A stretch of 43,001 nucleotides of DNA from an uncultured Granulosicoccaceae bacterium (GTDB lineage Bacteria > Pseudomonadota > Gammaproteobacteria > Granulosicoccales > Granulosicoccaceae): the NCBI GenBank assembly GCA_938035125.1, contig CALHNS010000078.1:1-43001 (forward strand). The letters are read 5' to 3'. A program made the translations under genes and the position numbers. The notes beneath the pieces are model-generated. The model saw only the letters and a program-made list of their open reading frames with translations, was not told the DNA's origin and ran no database searches. Below, piece by piece: positions 1-8,056 of this stretch; position 1 is the first letter of the stretch; each line of letters begins with the position of its first letter.

Positions 1-1455
1 GCCTTGCTCAGGATTTAAATCTTCGTTTCCTATCACAAGGCCTTGGGTTCCAAACATCTCGGAAAAAGTGGGAATGCGAAAGTAACGACCTAGTGACGCC
101 GTCCATGCCAAACGAGTGGTTTGTTGCCATCGTGCGCTAAGCTCGGGGTTAAATACAAAGCCACTGTCCATTGATTCTGAGGCTAGGTTGTTGCCCTGTC
201 TATCACTACGATGACTTTCCAAGCGAAGTCTTGGGGTAACTATCACGTTATCGTTAAACGCAAAGCGGGTGTACGCCAAACCTGCGCTCAGGCTGTTTCT
301 GGTTGCGTTAATGTCACGGTCTCGACCAAACGGGTCTTCGCTATCAAAACCTTCACGTCTGGCTTCTGCGGTGAAGGCCCATTTGCCCCCTAAACTGAAT
401 TGATCCCAATAAGTCGATGCGCCAAACACTCGTTGTTGGCTGCGAAAATTCTGCGCACCTAAACCCACTTGGCTCAGCCGATCATCGTAATGATCATCGG
501 CCCATTGTATAAACGCGGTGTGGCGTCGAGCCCAGCCATCAAAATTATTGTTTCTGTGGCTAAGCAGCAATTGCCCTCGGCCTTCCTCGTAGGATGCCAC
601 GTTGTTTTCATTGTTTCTAAATTCAGGTACACCGGTTGTGCGTTGGGTGTGTTGAAACAATAAATCGCTAGACGCTTGCTCAGAGTGCGAAAAACCAGCC
701 TTACTTAAAATACCAAACGATCGCACATCGGCGTTATTACGGGGTTCTCGAACATCGTCGTTAGGGTTCAGAGGCGTGGTGTTGTTATTGAGTAGTTCAA
801 AACTGTTATCACTTCGGCCCACATCAACCGTGGTAACCGAATGCCATTGTTGCCCACTTTGTCGATGAGATAAATTCGATTGCAATGTGCCAAAACTTCC
901 GGCCGTAAACTTAACTTGGGTAAAGTCATCACCCGTGGCAGCAGACGTTAAGTTCACCGCACCGCCTAAGTTGGTTGAGCCTAGTAGTAGGGGGGCTGCT
1001 CCGCGATACACATCAACGGAGTTTAATGAGCGAAGGTCGAAAGCGGATAAGTCTATGACGGCATTGGCAGCCCCGTTTAGCCGAATACCATCTAGAAAAA
1101 TATTGGTTTGTGAGGGCGATGAGGCTCGAACACTGATGCTACTGAAACTGCCAAAGCCCCCAACGCGTTGCAGCTGCACGCCCGATTCAAAGGCCAATAC
1201 ATCAGCAAGACCGGTATCGGTGCGTTTTAAGGTATCGCCTTCTATGCGGGTGTAACGACCGGCAAAATCTTGGTGCTCTACTTCGCCTACCACCGTTTCA
1301 GCATTTGCCTCTATGGAAAACGTGGGCAATTGATCATCGGTAATGAGGTTCGTATCATTTTGTGCAAAAGCGTGTGATGGACAGGCGCACCAGAACGCTG
1401 CGACCAGAATTTTCTGGACGCGCAAAACCTCTATGTCATTTGCACGAGAAACCAT
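1..1455 (-). CDS. btuB: TonB-dependent outer-membrane receptor, probably BtuB-type (3' end outside window)
   Basis: Reading the minus strand from an ATG at 1455 gives an open frame of 485 codons that runs off the left edge. A signal-peptide-like stretch (residues about 11-33, ending in Ala-Phe-Ala-Gln) is followed by a plug domain at about 65-190, with phrases such as LADVLAFESGVQLQRVGGF, VRASSPSQTNIFLDGIRLNG and VDVYRGAAPLLLG, typical of TonB-dependent receptors. The rest should be the start of the beta-barrel. Such receptors import vitamin B12, siderophores or other large ligands across the outer membrane using TonB energy. The strong cobalamin riboswitch immediately upstream points to corrinoid uptake, so BtuB is the best name; without the riboswitch the substrate could not be read from this sequence. 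The last part of the barrel is not visible. Confidence 0.85.
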   Translation of the reverse strand, partial: MVSRANDIEVLRVQKILVAAFWCACPSHAFAQNDTNLITDDQLPTFSIEANAETVVGEVEHQDFAGRYTRIEGDTLKRTDTGLADVLAFESGVQLQRVGGFGSFSSISVRASSPSQTNIFLDGIRLNGAANAVIDLSAFDLRSLNSVDVYRGAAPLLLGSTNLGGAVNLTSAATGDDFTQVKFTAGSFGTLQSNLSHRQSGQQWHSVTTVDVGRSDNSFELLNNNTTPLNPNDDVREPRNNADVRSFGILSKAGFSHSEQASSDLLFQHTQRTTGVPEFRNNENNVASYEEGRGQLLLSHRNNNFDGWARRHTAFIQWADDHYDDRLSQVGLGAQNFRSQQRVFGASTYWDQFSLGGKWAFTAEARREGFDSEDPFGRDRDINATRNSLSAGLAYTRFAFNDNVIVTPRLRLESHRSDRQGNNLASESMDSGFVFNPELSARWQQTTRLAWTASLGRYFRIPTFSEMFGTQGLVIGNEDLNPEQG

Positions 1456-1499
1456 TTATACGTGACCTTCAAATCCCACCCGGAATTGGGTCTAACACT

Positions 1500-1655
1500 T
1501 ACACTGATAGGTAGGTTTCCTGGCTGGTCACCGATGCGTTTTTCCTTCCCGAGTCGGGCTCAGTGGAATCGATACAAACGCTCGTTAATGCGACTTACAG
1601 TTGCGGGGGCAGCCAACGCTTTTCACGTTGTTCCCTTTTCATCCCTTAATGGGAT
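1500..1655 (-). promoter_or_regulatory. Cobalamin (B12) riboswitch upstream of the TonB receptor
   Basis: On the minus strand, positions 1614-1594 read GGCTGCCCCCGCAACTGTAA, the most conserved core of the cobalamin aptamer. Positions 1525-1510 read AGCCAGGAAACCTACC, the 3' B12-box half. A GGGAA(CAACGTG) element lies at about 1635-1624, in the correct order and spacing. The element sits 45-200 bp upstream of the receptor ATG. Such riboswitches lower expression of B12 uptake genes when adenosylcobalamin is plentiful. The 5' edge of the aptamer overlaps the last codons of the neighbouring flavoenzyme gene, whose stop is at 1639. The boundaries given are approximate; the motif assignment is firm. 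Confidence 0.93.
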
Positions 1656-3075
1656 CCTCATCAGATGGCGCAACTATAACACCGCGATTCATGATTGAGT
1701 TGGGATCAATCGCTTGCTTGATCTTTTTCATGAGTAAGCGCTCAGTTTGTGAGCGAGTTTGATCTGCCAACGACACTTTGTTGCGCCCCAAACCATGTTC
1801 TGCGGCAATGGATCCATTGAAGCCAACGACAGCGTCGTAAACGGCGGTATTAAATTCTTGCTTCAGAGCCACAAATTCATCCGGTGCATCGATAGGTGCG
1901 CTTAAGTTGAAATGCACATTGCCATCAGCCAAATGCCCGAAAGGGTTCACCAGCACTGAGTTCATGACGCTATGACAGGCTTTTGTCGCCACATCAATAA
2001 ATTCTGGCAATGAGGCCACAGGCACTGACACATCATGCTTTAACTGGGGCCCATGCAATCGCTGGCCTTCAGGTATTTCTTCTCGAAGCTGCCAAAGAGC
2101 TTTGCGTTGAGACTCATTACCTGCAACCACCCCGTCTATGGCCCATTGTTTTTCTAGCGACTGTTCTAGTAAACGCTCTACGATGGGCTGCAGATTCAGC
2201 ATGTCGCTGGAGCTGGTGAATTCTATTAAAAGCGCGTAAGGCGGTATGGTGTCAAGCGGATTATTCACCTGCGGGCATTGCTGTTGAAGCAGGCTGATGC
2301 CGGCGCTGTGCATAAATTCTGCAGCACTTAATAACGGCCCTGCCAAAGATTGCGCACAACGTAATACATTCAGCGCATCCGCTAAACTGTTGCAAGCCAA
2401 CAACAGCGTCTCGGTGGAGGTTGGCAATGGTTCAAGTCGTAAAGTGGCACGTGTGACAATGCCTAACGTGCCCTCAGCCCCGCAGAACAGACGCTTTAAA
2501 TCATACCCAGCGTTGTCTTTGATTAAAGCGCGATTTCCAGACCAAATTTGTCCGTTTGGAAGCACCACATCTAGACCTAAAACTCGATCGCCCATCATGC
2601 CGTCACGGTGAGCATGGTAACCACCTGCGTTAGTGGAAATGAGCCCACCAATTTGCGCCGAACCCCCTGAGCCTAAGTGCAAAGGTAGCGTCAAGCCAGC
2701 ATCTCCGATTGCGCATTGTAATTGCTCCAGTACAGCGCCTGCCTGCACTGTAACAGTGCAACCGATGGTGTCGATATGTTCGATAGCGTTCATACGTTCT
2801 ATCGATACAATGATGCAGCTTCGTTCTGCTGGTGTTGGAACACTGCCGAGCACCAGCCCCGTGTTACCGCCCTGAGGCACGATTTGAACGGCGTTTTCCT
2901 GGCAAAGCTGCACTAGGCTGCACAGAACTTCAACCGTGGCAGGGCGCGCCACACCCAGTGGTTGGGATTGCGTAAGCTTTAACCAATCGGTTGTGTATTT
3001 GGCGGCTGATTCCGTGTTCAGCCATCCGCTCTCACCTAGCAGGCTTTCTAATTGTTCTGTGAATGTTCCCATCAA
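1639..3075 (-). CDS. FAD-binding oxidoreductase, D-2-hydroxyglutarate dehydrogenase-like
   Basis: The 478-residue product belongs to the FAD-linked oxidase (PCMH / FAD-oxidase C) family. The N-terminal FAD-binding half shows PQGGNTGLVLGS near residue 68, a GSGGSAQIGGLISTNAGG segment and GAEGTLGIVT. The C-terminal half has GHLADGNVHFN and EHGLGRNK, the metal/substrate-binding signatures of D-2-hydroxyacid dehydrogenases. The PQGGNTGL form and length fit D-2-hydroxyglutarate dehydrogenase-like enzymes better than GlcD. These oxidise D-2-hydroxyacids and pass electrons to the respiratory chain or an electron-transfer flavoprotein. The first codon is TTG at 3075; an ATG at 3072 is the more conventional start, and neither has a clear ribosome site. 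Its 3' end forms the beginning of the cobalamin aptamer for the next gene, so the two may be partly co-transcribed. Confidence 0.85.
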   Translation of the reverse strand: MMGTFTEQLESLLGESGWLNTESAAKYTTDWLKLTQSQPLGVARPATVEVLCSLVQLCQENAVQIVPQGGNTGLVLGSVPTPAERSCIIVSIERMNAIEHIDTIGCTVTVQAGAVLEQLQCAIGDAGLTLPLHLGSGGSAQIGGLISTNAGGYHAHRDGMMGDRVLGLDVVLPNGQIWSGNRALIKDNAGYDLKRLFCGAEGTLGIVTRATLRLEPLPTSTETLLLACNSLADALNVLRCAQSLAGPLLSAAEFMHSAGISLLQQQCPQVNNPLDTIPPYALLIEFTSSSDMLNLQPIVERLLEQSLEKQWAIDGVVAGNESQRKALWQLREEIPEGQRLHGPQLKHDVSVPVASLPEFIDVATKACHSVMNSVLVNPFGHLADGNVHFNLSAPIDAPDEFVALKQEFNTAVYDAVVGFNGSIAAEHGLGRNKVSLADQTRSQTERLLMKKIKQAIDPNSIMNRGVIVAPSDEDPIKG

Positions 3076-3253
3076 TGTTTGCAGGGTGCCATATTTTCCA
3101 TAGCTCTAGTAGAATTAACGGGTTGAATCTCTAGGCCTAAGCGGCAGCCAATTACATAAAAATGACAACTCATTACGCATTTTCGGGCTATGCTTTAGGG
3201 CTTATGATTTTTGTAGTACATCTACTCATTCAAGCAACCTCATAAATAATCCT

Positions 3254-4273
3254 ATGACGCACAACCACGTCCAGCCAGAAAAGGCTTGGTCCAAGCGCCT
3301 AGCACCCTATCGTCGAGCCTCTAATGCACGAGCGTGGGTAGAAATCGCCTTGACTCTGACATTGTTTCTTGCCGTTTGGGCATTGTCTTGGGCCGCATTC
3401 ACTCACGTGGGGTTGTTGGCCAGTTTGGTCTTATCCATTCCCGGCGGTGCGTTATTGATCCGATTGTTTATTCTGCAGCATGACTGCGGTCACGGATCGC
3501 TATTTAATTCAACAAAATTAAACGACTCAGTAGGGCGATGTTTAGCCGTTTTCACGGTTACCCCGTACGACTCGTGGCGTGATTCTCATGCTCGCCACCA
3601 TGCGCATTCAGGTAATTTACACGAGCGCGGATTTGGCGATATCGATACGCTAACGGTTGAAGAGTATCGTCAAAGCAGTCGCTGGGAGCAGATTAAGTAC
3701 AGAGTGTACCGTCACCCGATTGTGCTGTTTGGCTTAGGGCCTGCGTACATGTTCTTTCTTCGACACCGTGTACCATTAGCGTTAATAAAAGATAAAACAA
3801 TATGGCTTAACACCATGGTCACTAACGCTGGCATCGCCGTGGTATTTTTAGCCATGATGTACGTGTTCGGTATTGGCGCCTTCCTGTGGATTCATTTACC
3901 CATGATTGCTGTGGGTGCATCCATCGGAACGTGGCTTTTTTATGTGCAACATCAATTTGATGAAACTATGTGGGATGTGCCTCCTGAATGGAAACGTGAT
4001 GTGGCGGCGTTGAACGGTAGCTCGTATTACGATCTACCTAAGCCCTTGATGTGGATCAGCGGCAACATCGGCATTCACCACGTTCATCATTTAAACAGTC
4101 GCATTCCTTTTCACCAATTGCCAAAAGTATTAAAAGACTTTCCTGAATTGAAAAGCTTGGGAAGAATCACGTTCTGGCAAAGTTTGAAAACCATTCGCCT
4201 AGCGTTATGGGATGAAAAAGAACGGCGATTGGTATCGTTTCGAGAAGCAAGACAATTAATGGCAGCGGCTTAG
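3254..4273 (+). CDS. Membrane fatty acid desaturase (acyl-lipid type)
   Basis: The 339-residue protein has the three histidine boxes of membrane di-iron desaturases: HDCGH at 76-80, HARHH at 112-116 and HVHHL at 276-280. Hydrophobic stretches lie at about 30-70 and 180-235 between the boxes. The third box with NSRIPFHQLP after it, and the first box HDCGHGSLF, match the acyl-lipid omega-6/delta-12 type (DesA-like) more than the acyl-CoA delta-9 type. Such enzymes insert double bonds into membrane lipid acyl chains with oxygen and a ferredoxin or cytochrome donor, adjusting membrane fluidity. The start ATG at 3254 lies after a 178-bp upstream gap. The regiospecificity is inferred from motif form only. 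Confidence 0.9.
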   Translation: MTHNHVQPEKAWSKRLAPYRRASNARAWVEIALTLTLFLAVWALSWAAFTHVGLLASLVLSIPGGALLIRLFILQHDCGHGSLFNSTKLNDSVGRCLAVFTVTPYDSWRDSHARHHAHSGNLHERGFGDIDTLTVEEYRQSSRWEQIKYRVYRHPIVLFGLGPAYMFFLRHRVPLALIKDKTIWLNTMVTNAGIAVVFLAMMYVFGIGAFLWIHLPMIAVGASIGTWLFYVQHQFDETMWDVPPEWKRDVAALNGSSYYDLPKPLMWISGNIGIHHVHHLNSRIPFHQLPKVLKDFPELKSLGRITFWQSLKTIRLALWDEKERRLVSFREARQLMAAA

Positions 4274-4302
4274 CGTAGCGTATAGCTTAACGTAGCGTAT
4301 AC
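4269..4302 (+). repeat. Two adjacent 17-bp direct repeats at the desaturase 3' end
   Basis: CTTAGCGTAGCGTATAG at 4269-4285 is followed directly by CTTAACGTAGCGTATAC at 4286-4302, a tandem duplication with two differences. It begins in the last codons of the desaturase gene and continues into the gap before the ogt gene. No function is evident; slippage duplication is the simplest reading. Confidence 0.75.
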
Positions 4303-4344
4303 TTGGGAAAACCCAGCACTGCTTCATTTTCATAAGGCGAAGCA

Positions 4345-4875
4345 ATGAGCGAATACAGGCAGTGCTGGAGTTCACCTTTGGGTGAGATGCTGTTAATGGC
4401 AACCGATGATGCGCTTGTTGGGGCATGGTTTACCGATCAAAAGTACGCACCGAATGCGGGTGATTTTCGCATGCAGCGGCAAGAATCTAAGATCATTCAA
4501 AACACCATCGAGTGGTTAACCCGATACTTTGCCGATTTTGATCAATCCTTATCAATCAAAGAACATGATCTTGATGCTCAGCGTCCTAAGCTAGCGCCGC
4601 GTGGCACAGATTTCCAGCAACAAGTTTGGCAAGCGTTATTACGCATTCCCGCAGGTAGCACCAACACTTACGGGCAACATGCAAAAACAATCGATAAGCC
4701 AGCAGCAGTAAGGGCGGTGGCCGCAGCCATTGGACGAAATCCCATTTCCATTGTTATTCCGTGCCACCGGGTGATTGGTGCAAATGGCTCTTTAACCGGT
4801 TATGCCGGTGGATTAGAGAGAAAAGAATCGCTGTTGTCGCATGAGCTTAAGTGTGAACAGTTCGTGTTGGTATAA
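4345..4875 (+). CDS. ogt: Methylated-DNA--protein-cysteine methyltransferase (Ogt type)
   Basis: The 176-residue protein carries the active-site motif IPCHRVIG with the acceptor cysteine at 140, preceded by the DNA-binding segment [24 protein letters not shown] and followed by [11 protein letters not shown]. These are diagnostic of O6-alkylguanine-DNA alkyltransferases. The protein moves a methyl group from O6-methylguanine, or O4-methylthymine, to its own cysteine in a suicide reaction. There is no Ada-type N-terminal AraC domain, so it is the stand-alone Ogt form. The ATG at 4345 gives the usual length. The EamA exporter gene starts 7 bp after its stop and may be co-transcribed. Confidence 0.93.
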   Translation: MSEYRQCWSSPLGEMLLMATDDALVGAWFTDQKYAPNAGDFRMQRQESKIIQNTIEWLTRYFADFDQSLSIKEHDLDAQRPKLAPRGTDFQQQVWQALLRIPAGSTNTYGQHAKTIDKPAAVRAVAAAIGRNPISIVIPCHRVIGANGSLTGYAGGLERKESLLSHELKCEQFVLV

Positions 4876-4882
4876 ATAATCC

Positions 4883-5782
4883 GTGTCTGAACAATCAGCG
4901 ATAACCGTATCCGATGTGTTCGATCATCTGATGCTTTCTGCGCTTTGGGGCGCATCGTTTTTATTCATGAGAATTGCAGCGCCTGAATTTGGCCCAGCCG
5001 CACTTATGGGATTACGCTGCGGAATTGGTGCAATCACTTTGTTGGTATTACTGAGTTTTGCAGGAAGCCTTGCACATTTACCTGAAAAACGGTGGGCAGG
5101 AATGGGAATAGGGGTTCTCAATTCTGCCATTCCTTTTGTTTTACTGGCTTACGCTGCGTTAACGATCAGTAGTGGTGTGTTATCCATCATTAATGCGCTA
5201 GCGCCATTTTGGGGTGCGTTTATTGGCTGGCTGTGGTTACGCAGCTCGTTAACCGGATGGCAGGTGGTTGGATTGGTTGTTGGTTTTTTAGGTGTCGCTT
5301 TACTAATAGGTTCTGGTTCGAAATCATTGGCAGTTGATAGTGCCGCAGGAATTTTAGCGTTATTGGCAGGGATTCTATCCACCGTCTTCTACGGTTTTTC
5401 TGCTAATTTTGCCAAAAAATATTTACACAATACCAAGCCGTTAGTGAACGCTGCAAACAGTCAAATAGGGGCTGCTTCAGTGCTTATCATTCCCACCGTG
5501 TTGTTGTGGCCCAGCCAACCCATTTCGCTCACCGCTTGGTTATCGCTGATTGCTTTAGGTGTGCTCTCTACTGGGTATGCGTATGTGCTGTATTTTCGAT
5601 TGATTGAGAAAATAGGTGCATCCCGTGCCATCACTGTGGTGTTTGTAGTGCCGTTGTTTGCGGTTGCCTTTGGCTGGTTGTTTTTAAGTGAATCCATAAG
5701 CGCTGTTATGATCGTTGCAGGGTCTGTCATCATGCTTGGCAGTGCATTGTCATTAAAGCTTCTGCCCATTAAAGCGACTTAA
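4883..5782 (+). CDS. EamA/DMT-family transporter
   Basis: The 299-residue product is almost wholly hydrophobic with about ten membrane segments in two EamA repeats (about residues 10-140 and 155-295). The first repeat begins with LMLSALWGASFLFMRIAAPEFGP and ends in VVGLVVGFLGVALLIG, and the second holds GYAYVLYFRLIEKIGASRA and AVAFGWLFLSESI. These are typical of drug/metabolite exporters of the RhaT/YdcZ/EamA superfamily in the inner membrane. The substrate cannot be told from sequence. The frame begins with GTG at 4883; an in-frame ATG at 4931 would remove 16 residues and is also plausible. It lies 7 bp downstream of ogt. Confidence 0.88.
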   Translation: MSEQSAITVSDVFDHLMLSALWGASFLFMRIAAPEFGPAALMGLRCGIGAITLLVLLSFAGSLAHLPEKRWAGMGIGVLNSAIPFVLLAYAALTISSGVLSIINALAPFWGAFIGWLWLRSSLTGWQVVGLVVGFLGVALLIGSGSKSLAVDSAAGILALLAGILSTVFYGFSANFAKKYLHNTKPLVNAANSQIGAASVLIIPTVLLWPSQPISLTAWLSLIALGVLSTGYAYVLYFRLIEKIGASRAITVVFVVPLFAVAFGWLFLSESISAVMIVAGSVIMLGSALSLKLLPIKAT

Positions 5783-5833
5783 AAAACGATTTGAAAAATT
5801 CATATAAGCAAAAAACTAAAAGCCACTAACGCA

Positions 5834-6769
5834 TTGACACCAAAAAACACTCGCACAGTACTGGTGGTTTCAGGATTTAATGAGTATGTTGAAACCTTCC
5901 TTCAAATGCCAAAGCCAGTATTGCCGATAGGCATCATTGAATTATCTCCTAAAATTTACCGCACCTCTTGGATGAATGGCAAGAAGTTATGTAAAGCGTA
6001 TTGTGTAAAGAACAATCTTCACTACGCCAATGTGTCACACGCAAACATACCCACGTTGGGTCAATACTTTAAGCGTTGGGAAACCGATTTTGTTATCACC
6101 TTTTTGGTTCCCGTTCTTCCTATGTACTCACTGACAACGGTTGCCCAGGGTGGGGTTAATGTTCATCATTCTGCTTTACCTGCCTATCGCGGCGGGAACC
6201 CATTGCTTTGGCAAATCTTGGATGAAGTGGATGATATGGGTATCACTGTGCATAGGCTTACACAGCAGGTGGATCAAGGTGAGATTTTAGGGCAAGTGAA
6301 TTTTCTGCGAGTATTGGGGAAAACTAAACAGGAATTAACCGCACAATCGAATCGCGACTTTGGCGTATCACTGTTGCATTCTGTGGTTGCTGATTATCTG
6401 CAAGGATCCCTCACCGCCCAATTACAACCTGAACAATCCACCACCGACAGTGCGAATCACATTCAGCCACAAGCGTTGTTAGATGTTATGAAGCAAAAGC
6501 AAATCAGCTTAGGTGGCGTGTGGGATGTTGCGTGCTTTTTTGGCCAAATTCCTATGGGGTGTGCCCCGCTGCGTGGTTGGCAGGCATGGTTTCGTTGGGT
6601 GCCCCAGTCGGTAAAGCGTTCATGTGCCGCTTGTAAAAATTCATCAGAAGACAATCACTGGATGTTGATCCAAGTGGGTTTTACCCTGCATCTGAAACAC
6701 CCTGAGGGCTGTGTTGTGTTCAAGCCACGCTGGCATTGGGCAACAATATTGGCCCGCTTGCTTATTTAA
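5834..6769 (+). CDS. Formyltransferase-domain protein, not housekeeping Fmt
   Basis: The 311-residue protein has the formyltransferase catalytic core: N109-V-H111-H-S-A-L-P-A-Y-R-G-G and D147 in QQVDQGEILG. Asn, His and Asp are the conserved trio of 10-formyl-THF-dependent transferases such as methionyl-tRNA formyltransferase and sugar-amine formyltransferases. The N-terminus (residues 1-60) and the C-terminal 100 residues do not look like Fmt: there is no recognisable tRNA-binding OB domain, and two cysteines in CAACK (about 265) are unusual. The substrate is unknown; a nucleotide-sugar amine or other amine is possible. The start is a TTG at 5834, because no earlier ATG fits. It stands alone between the exporter and the SDR gene. 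Confidence 0.75.
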   Translation: MTPKNTRTVLVVSGFNEYVETFLQMPKPVLPIGIIELSPKIYRTSWMNGKKLCKAYCVKNNLHYANVSHANIPTLGQYFKRWETDFVITFLVPVLPMYSLTTVAQGGVNVHHSALPAYRGGNPLLWQILDEVDDMGITVHRLTQQVDQGEILGQVNFLRVLGKTKQELTAQSNRDFGVSLLHSVVADYLQGSLTAQLQPEQSTTDSANHIQPQALLDVMKQKQISLGGVWDVACFFGQIPMGCAPLRGWQAWFRWVPQSVKRSCAACKNSSEDNHWMLIQVGFTLHLKHPEGCVVFKPRWHWATILARLLI

Positions 6770-6830
6770 CATTGTATTCTGTAAGGCCTGTGACTTAACC
6801 GTCTGTGTGACACAAAAGGGGTTTTAAAAT

Positions 6831-7538
6831 ATGAACGTCAAAGGTCGTAAAGCATTAGTGTTCGGTGGTACCTCGGGTATTGGTTTGTCCACCGTCGAGC
6901 TATTGGTCGCCGCGGGTGCAAACGTTGTTAGTATCAGTCGAAACCCAGATAAAGCAGCTGCATCCACACCCGATGGCGTTCGCTTGGTGGCTTGCGATGT
7001 AACCAATGAGGCCGAAGTTGAGGCGTTGTGTCAGGCTGAAGCACCATTCGATATATTGGTGTCTGCAGCAACCGGTGGTGACCGGGCCATCGGGCCATTT
7101 TTATCCATGGACATGAAAGGATTTCAAGGCTCATTCGATAAGCTTTGGGGCTACGCCAATGTGGTTCGTCATGGCACCCAACATTTACCCAATGACGGCA
7201 CAGTTGTGCTGGTTAGTGGAGCGCCTGCCAGACGGTGTAAGCCTGGCCAAGTATCGTTAAGTGCCGTAGGCGGCTCTGTAGAGGCGCTGGCTAGAGCTCT
7301 AGCACCAGAGATTGCCCCTAAAAGAATCAATGTGGTGTCTCCTGGCACAATCGATACACCTATGGTGCCTGCCCAAGGTGCTGAACGTGATGAGATTTAC
7401 GCAAAAATGACGGGCAACAATCTCTTGCCTCGGGCCGGTTTGCCAGGTGAAGTGGCAGAAGCTCTGATGTTCGTGATCCAAAACGATTTTGTTACCGGTA
7501 CAACGGTTGACGTGGACGGCGGCTGGTTGTTGTCCTAA
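6831..7538 (+). CDS. SDR-family protein lacking the YxxxK catalytic pair
   Basis: The 235-residue protein has a Rossmann fold with the cofactor-binding motif GGTSGIG at 12-18, CDVT near 60, and the closing motif INVVSPGTIDTPM and DVDGGWLL at the end, all typical of short-chain dehydrogenases. At the place of the catalytic Tyr-x-x-x-Lys it reads L143-S-A-V-G147, so both Tyr and Lys are absent. A Ser in VVLVSGAP is kept. An atypical SDR subgroup with a GGxVEAL helix in this place is known to me, but I cannot assign a reaction; it may bind NAD(P) and act by other residues, or be regulatory. A good ribosome site (AAGGGG at 6815-6820) supports the ATG at 6831. Confidence 0.85.
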   Translation: MNVKGRKALVFGGTSGIGLSTVELLVAAGANVVSISRNPDKAAASTPDGVRLVACDVTNEAEVEALCQAEAPFDILVSAATGGDRAIGPFLSMDMKGFQGSFDKLWGYANVVRHGTQHLPNDGTVVLVSGAPARRCKPGQVSLSAVGGSVEALARALAPEIAPKRINVVSPGTIDTPMVPAQGAERDEIYAKMTGNNLLPRAGLPGEVAEALMFVIQNDFVTGTTVDVDGGWLLS

Positions 7539-7663
7539 ACATTGCAATGCAAATGGCTGTGGCTCTGTTTGATTGACCGGTTTAAGTGTCCGGCTAAATT
7601 GATAAGTTCATTTAAATGGGCCGCAGGTTTGCAACTATAGCTTCGCTGTACAGGTTTACTCAT

Positions 7664-8056
7664 ATGAAATCGTTATTACTCATCGCGCACGGCAGTCGCC
7701 GAAGCGGATCCAATGAAGAGATACGGCAGCTAACGTCCAAATTACGCGAATTGGCAGGGGCTGAATATCAACAAGTAGACTGCGCTTTTTTAGAATTGGC
7801 AGAACCGTCTATCGAAACAGCGATCGATAGGCTTGTGGCTGCAGGTGAAACACAAATTTTATGTGTACCGTATTTTCTAGCGCGTGGGGCACACGTTGCC
7901 AGTGACATTCCTGAAGCGTTGGAAGCTGCGAAAGCGAAACACCCGAGCGTTACCTTCACCACCAGCGAATATTTGGGTGAAGCGGATCAGTTACCGGGTA
8001 TTTTGATGCAAATCGCTGGCCGTGCGGCTACACAGGCAAAGCCGTCTCATACTTAA
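7664..8056 (+). CDS. CbiX/SirB-type sirohydrochlorin chelatase
   Basis: From the ATG at 7664 the product is 130 residues and starts MKSLLLIAHGSRRSGSNEE; the HGSR motif with metal-binding His is at 9-12. The second motif VPYFLARGAHVASDIPE (about 67-83) carries the second conserved His. This single-domain size matches small CbiX/SirB/CbiK-type chelatases that insert Co2+ or Fe2+ into sirohydrochlorin. An in-frame ATG at 7616 would add 16 residues with no family match. The siroheme-dependent sulfite reductase operon lies just downstream, favouring iron insertion for siroheme; a role in B12 synthesis cannot be excluded. The last 29 bp overlap the 3' end of the opposite Lrp gene. Confidence 0.86.
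   Translation: MKSLLLIAHGSRRSGSNEEIRQLTSKLRELAGAEYQQVDCAFLELAEPSIETAIDRLVAAGETQILCVPYFLARGAHVASDIPEALEAAKAKHPSVTFTTSEYLGEADQLPGILMQIAGRAATQAKPSHT

Noticed and set aside
887-1255. 122-codon plus-strand frame opposite the TonB receptor
   Set aside because: It is the complement of the receptor plug domain, which has clear family motifs; no independent signs of coding.
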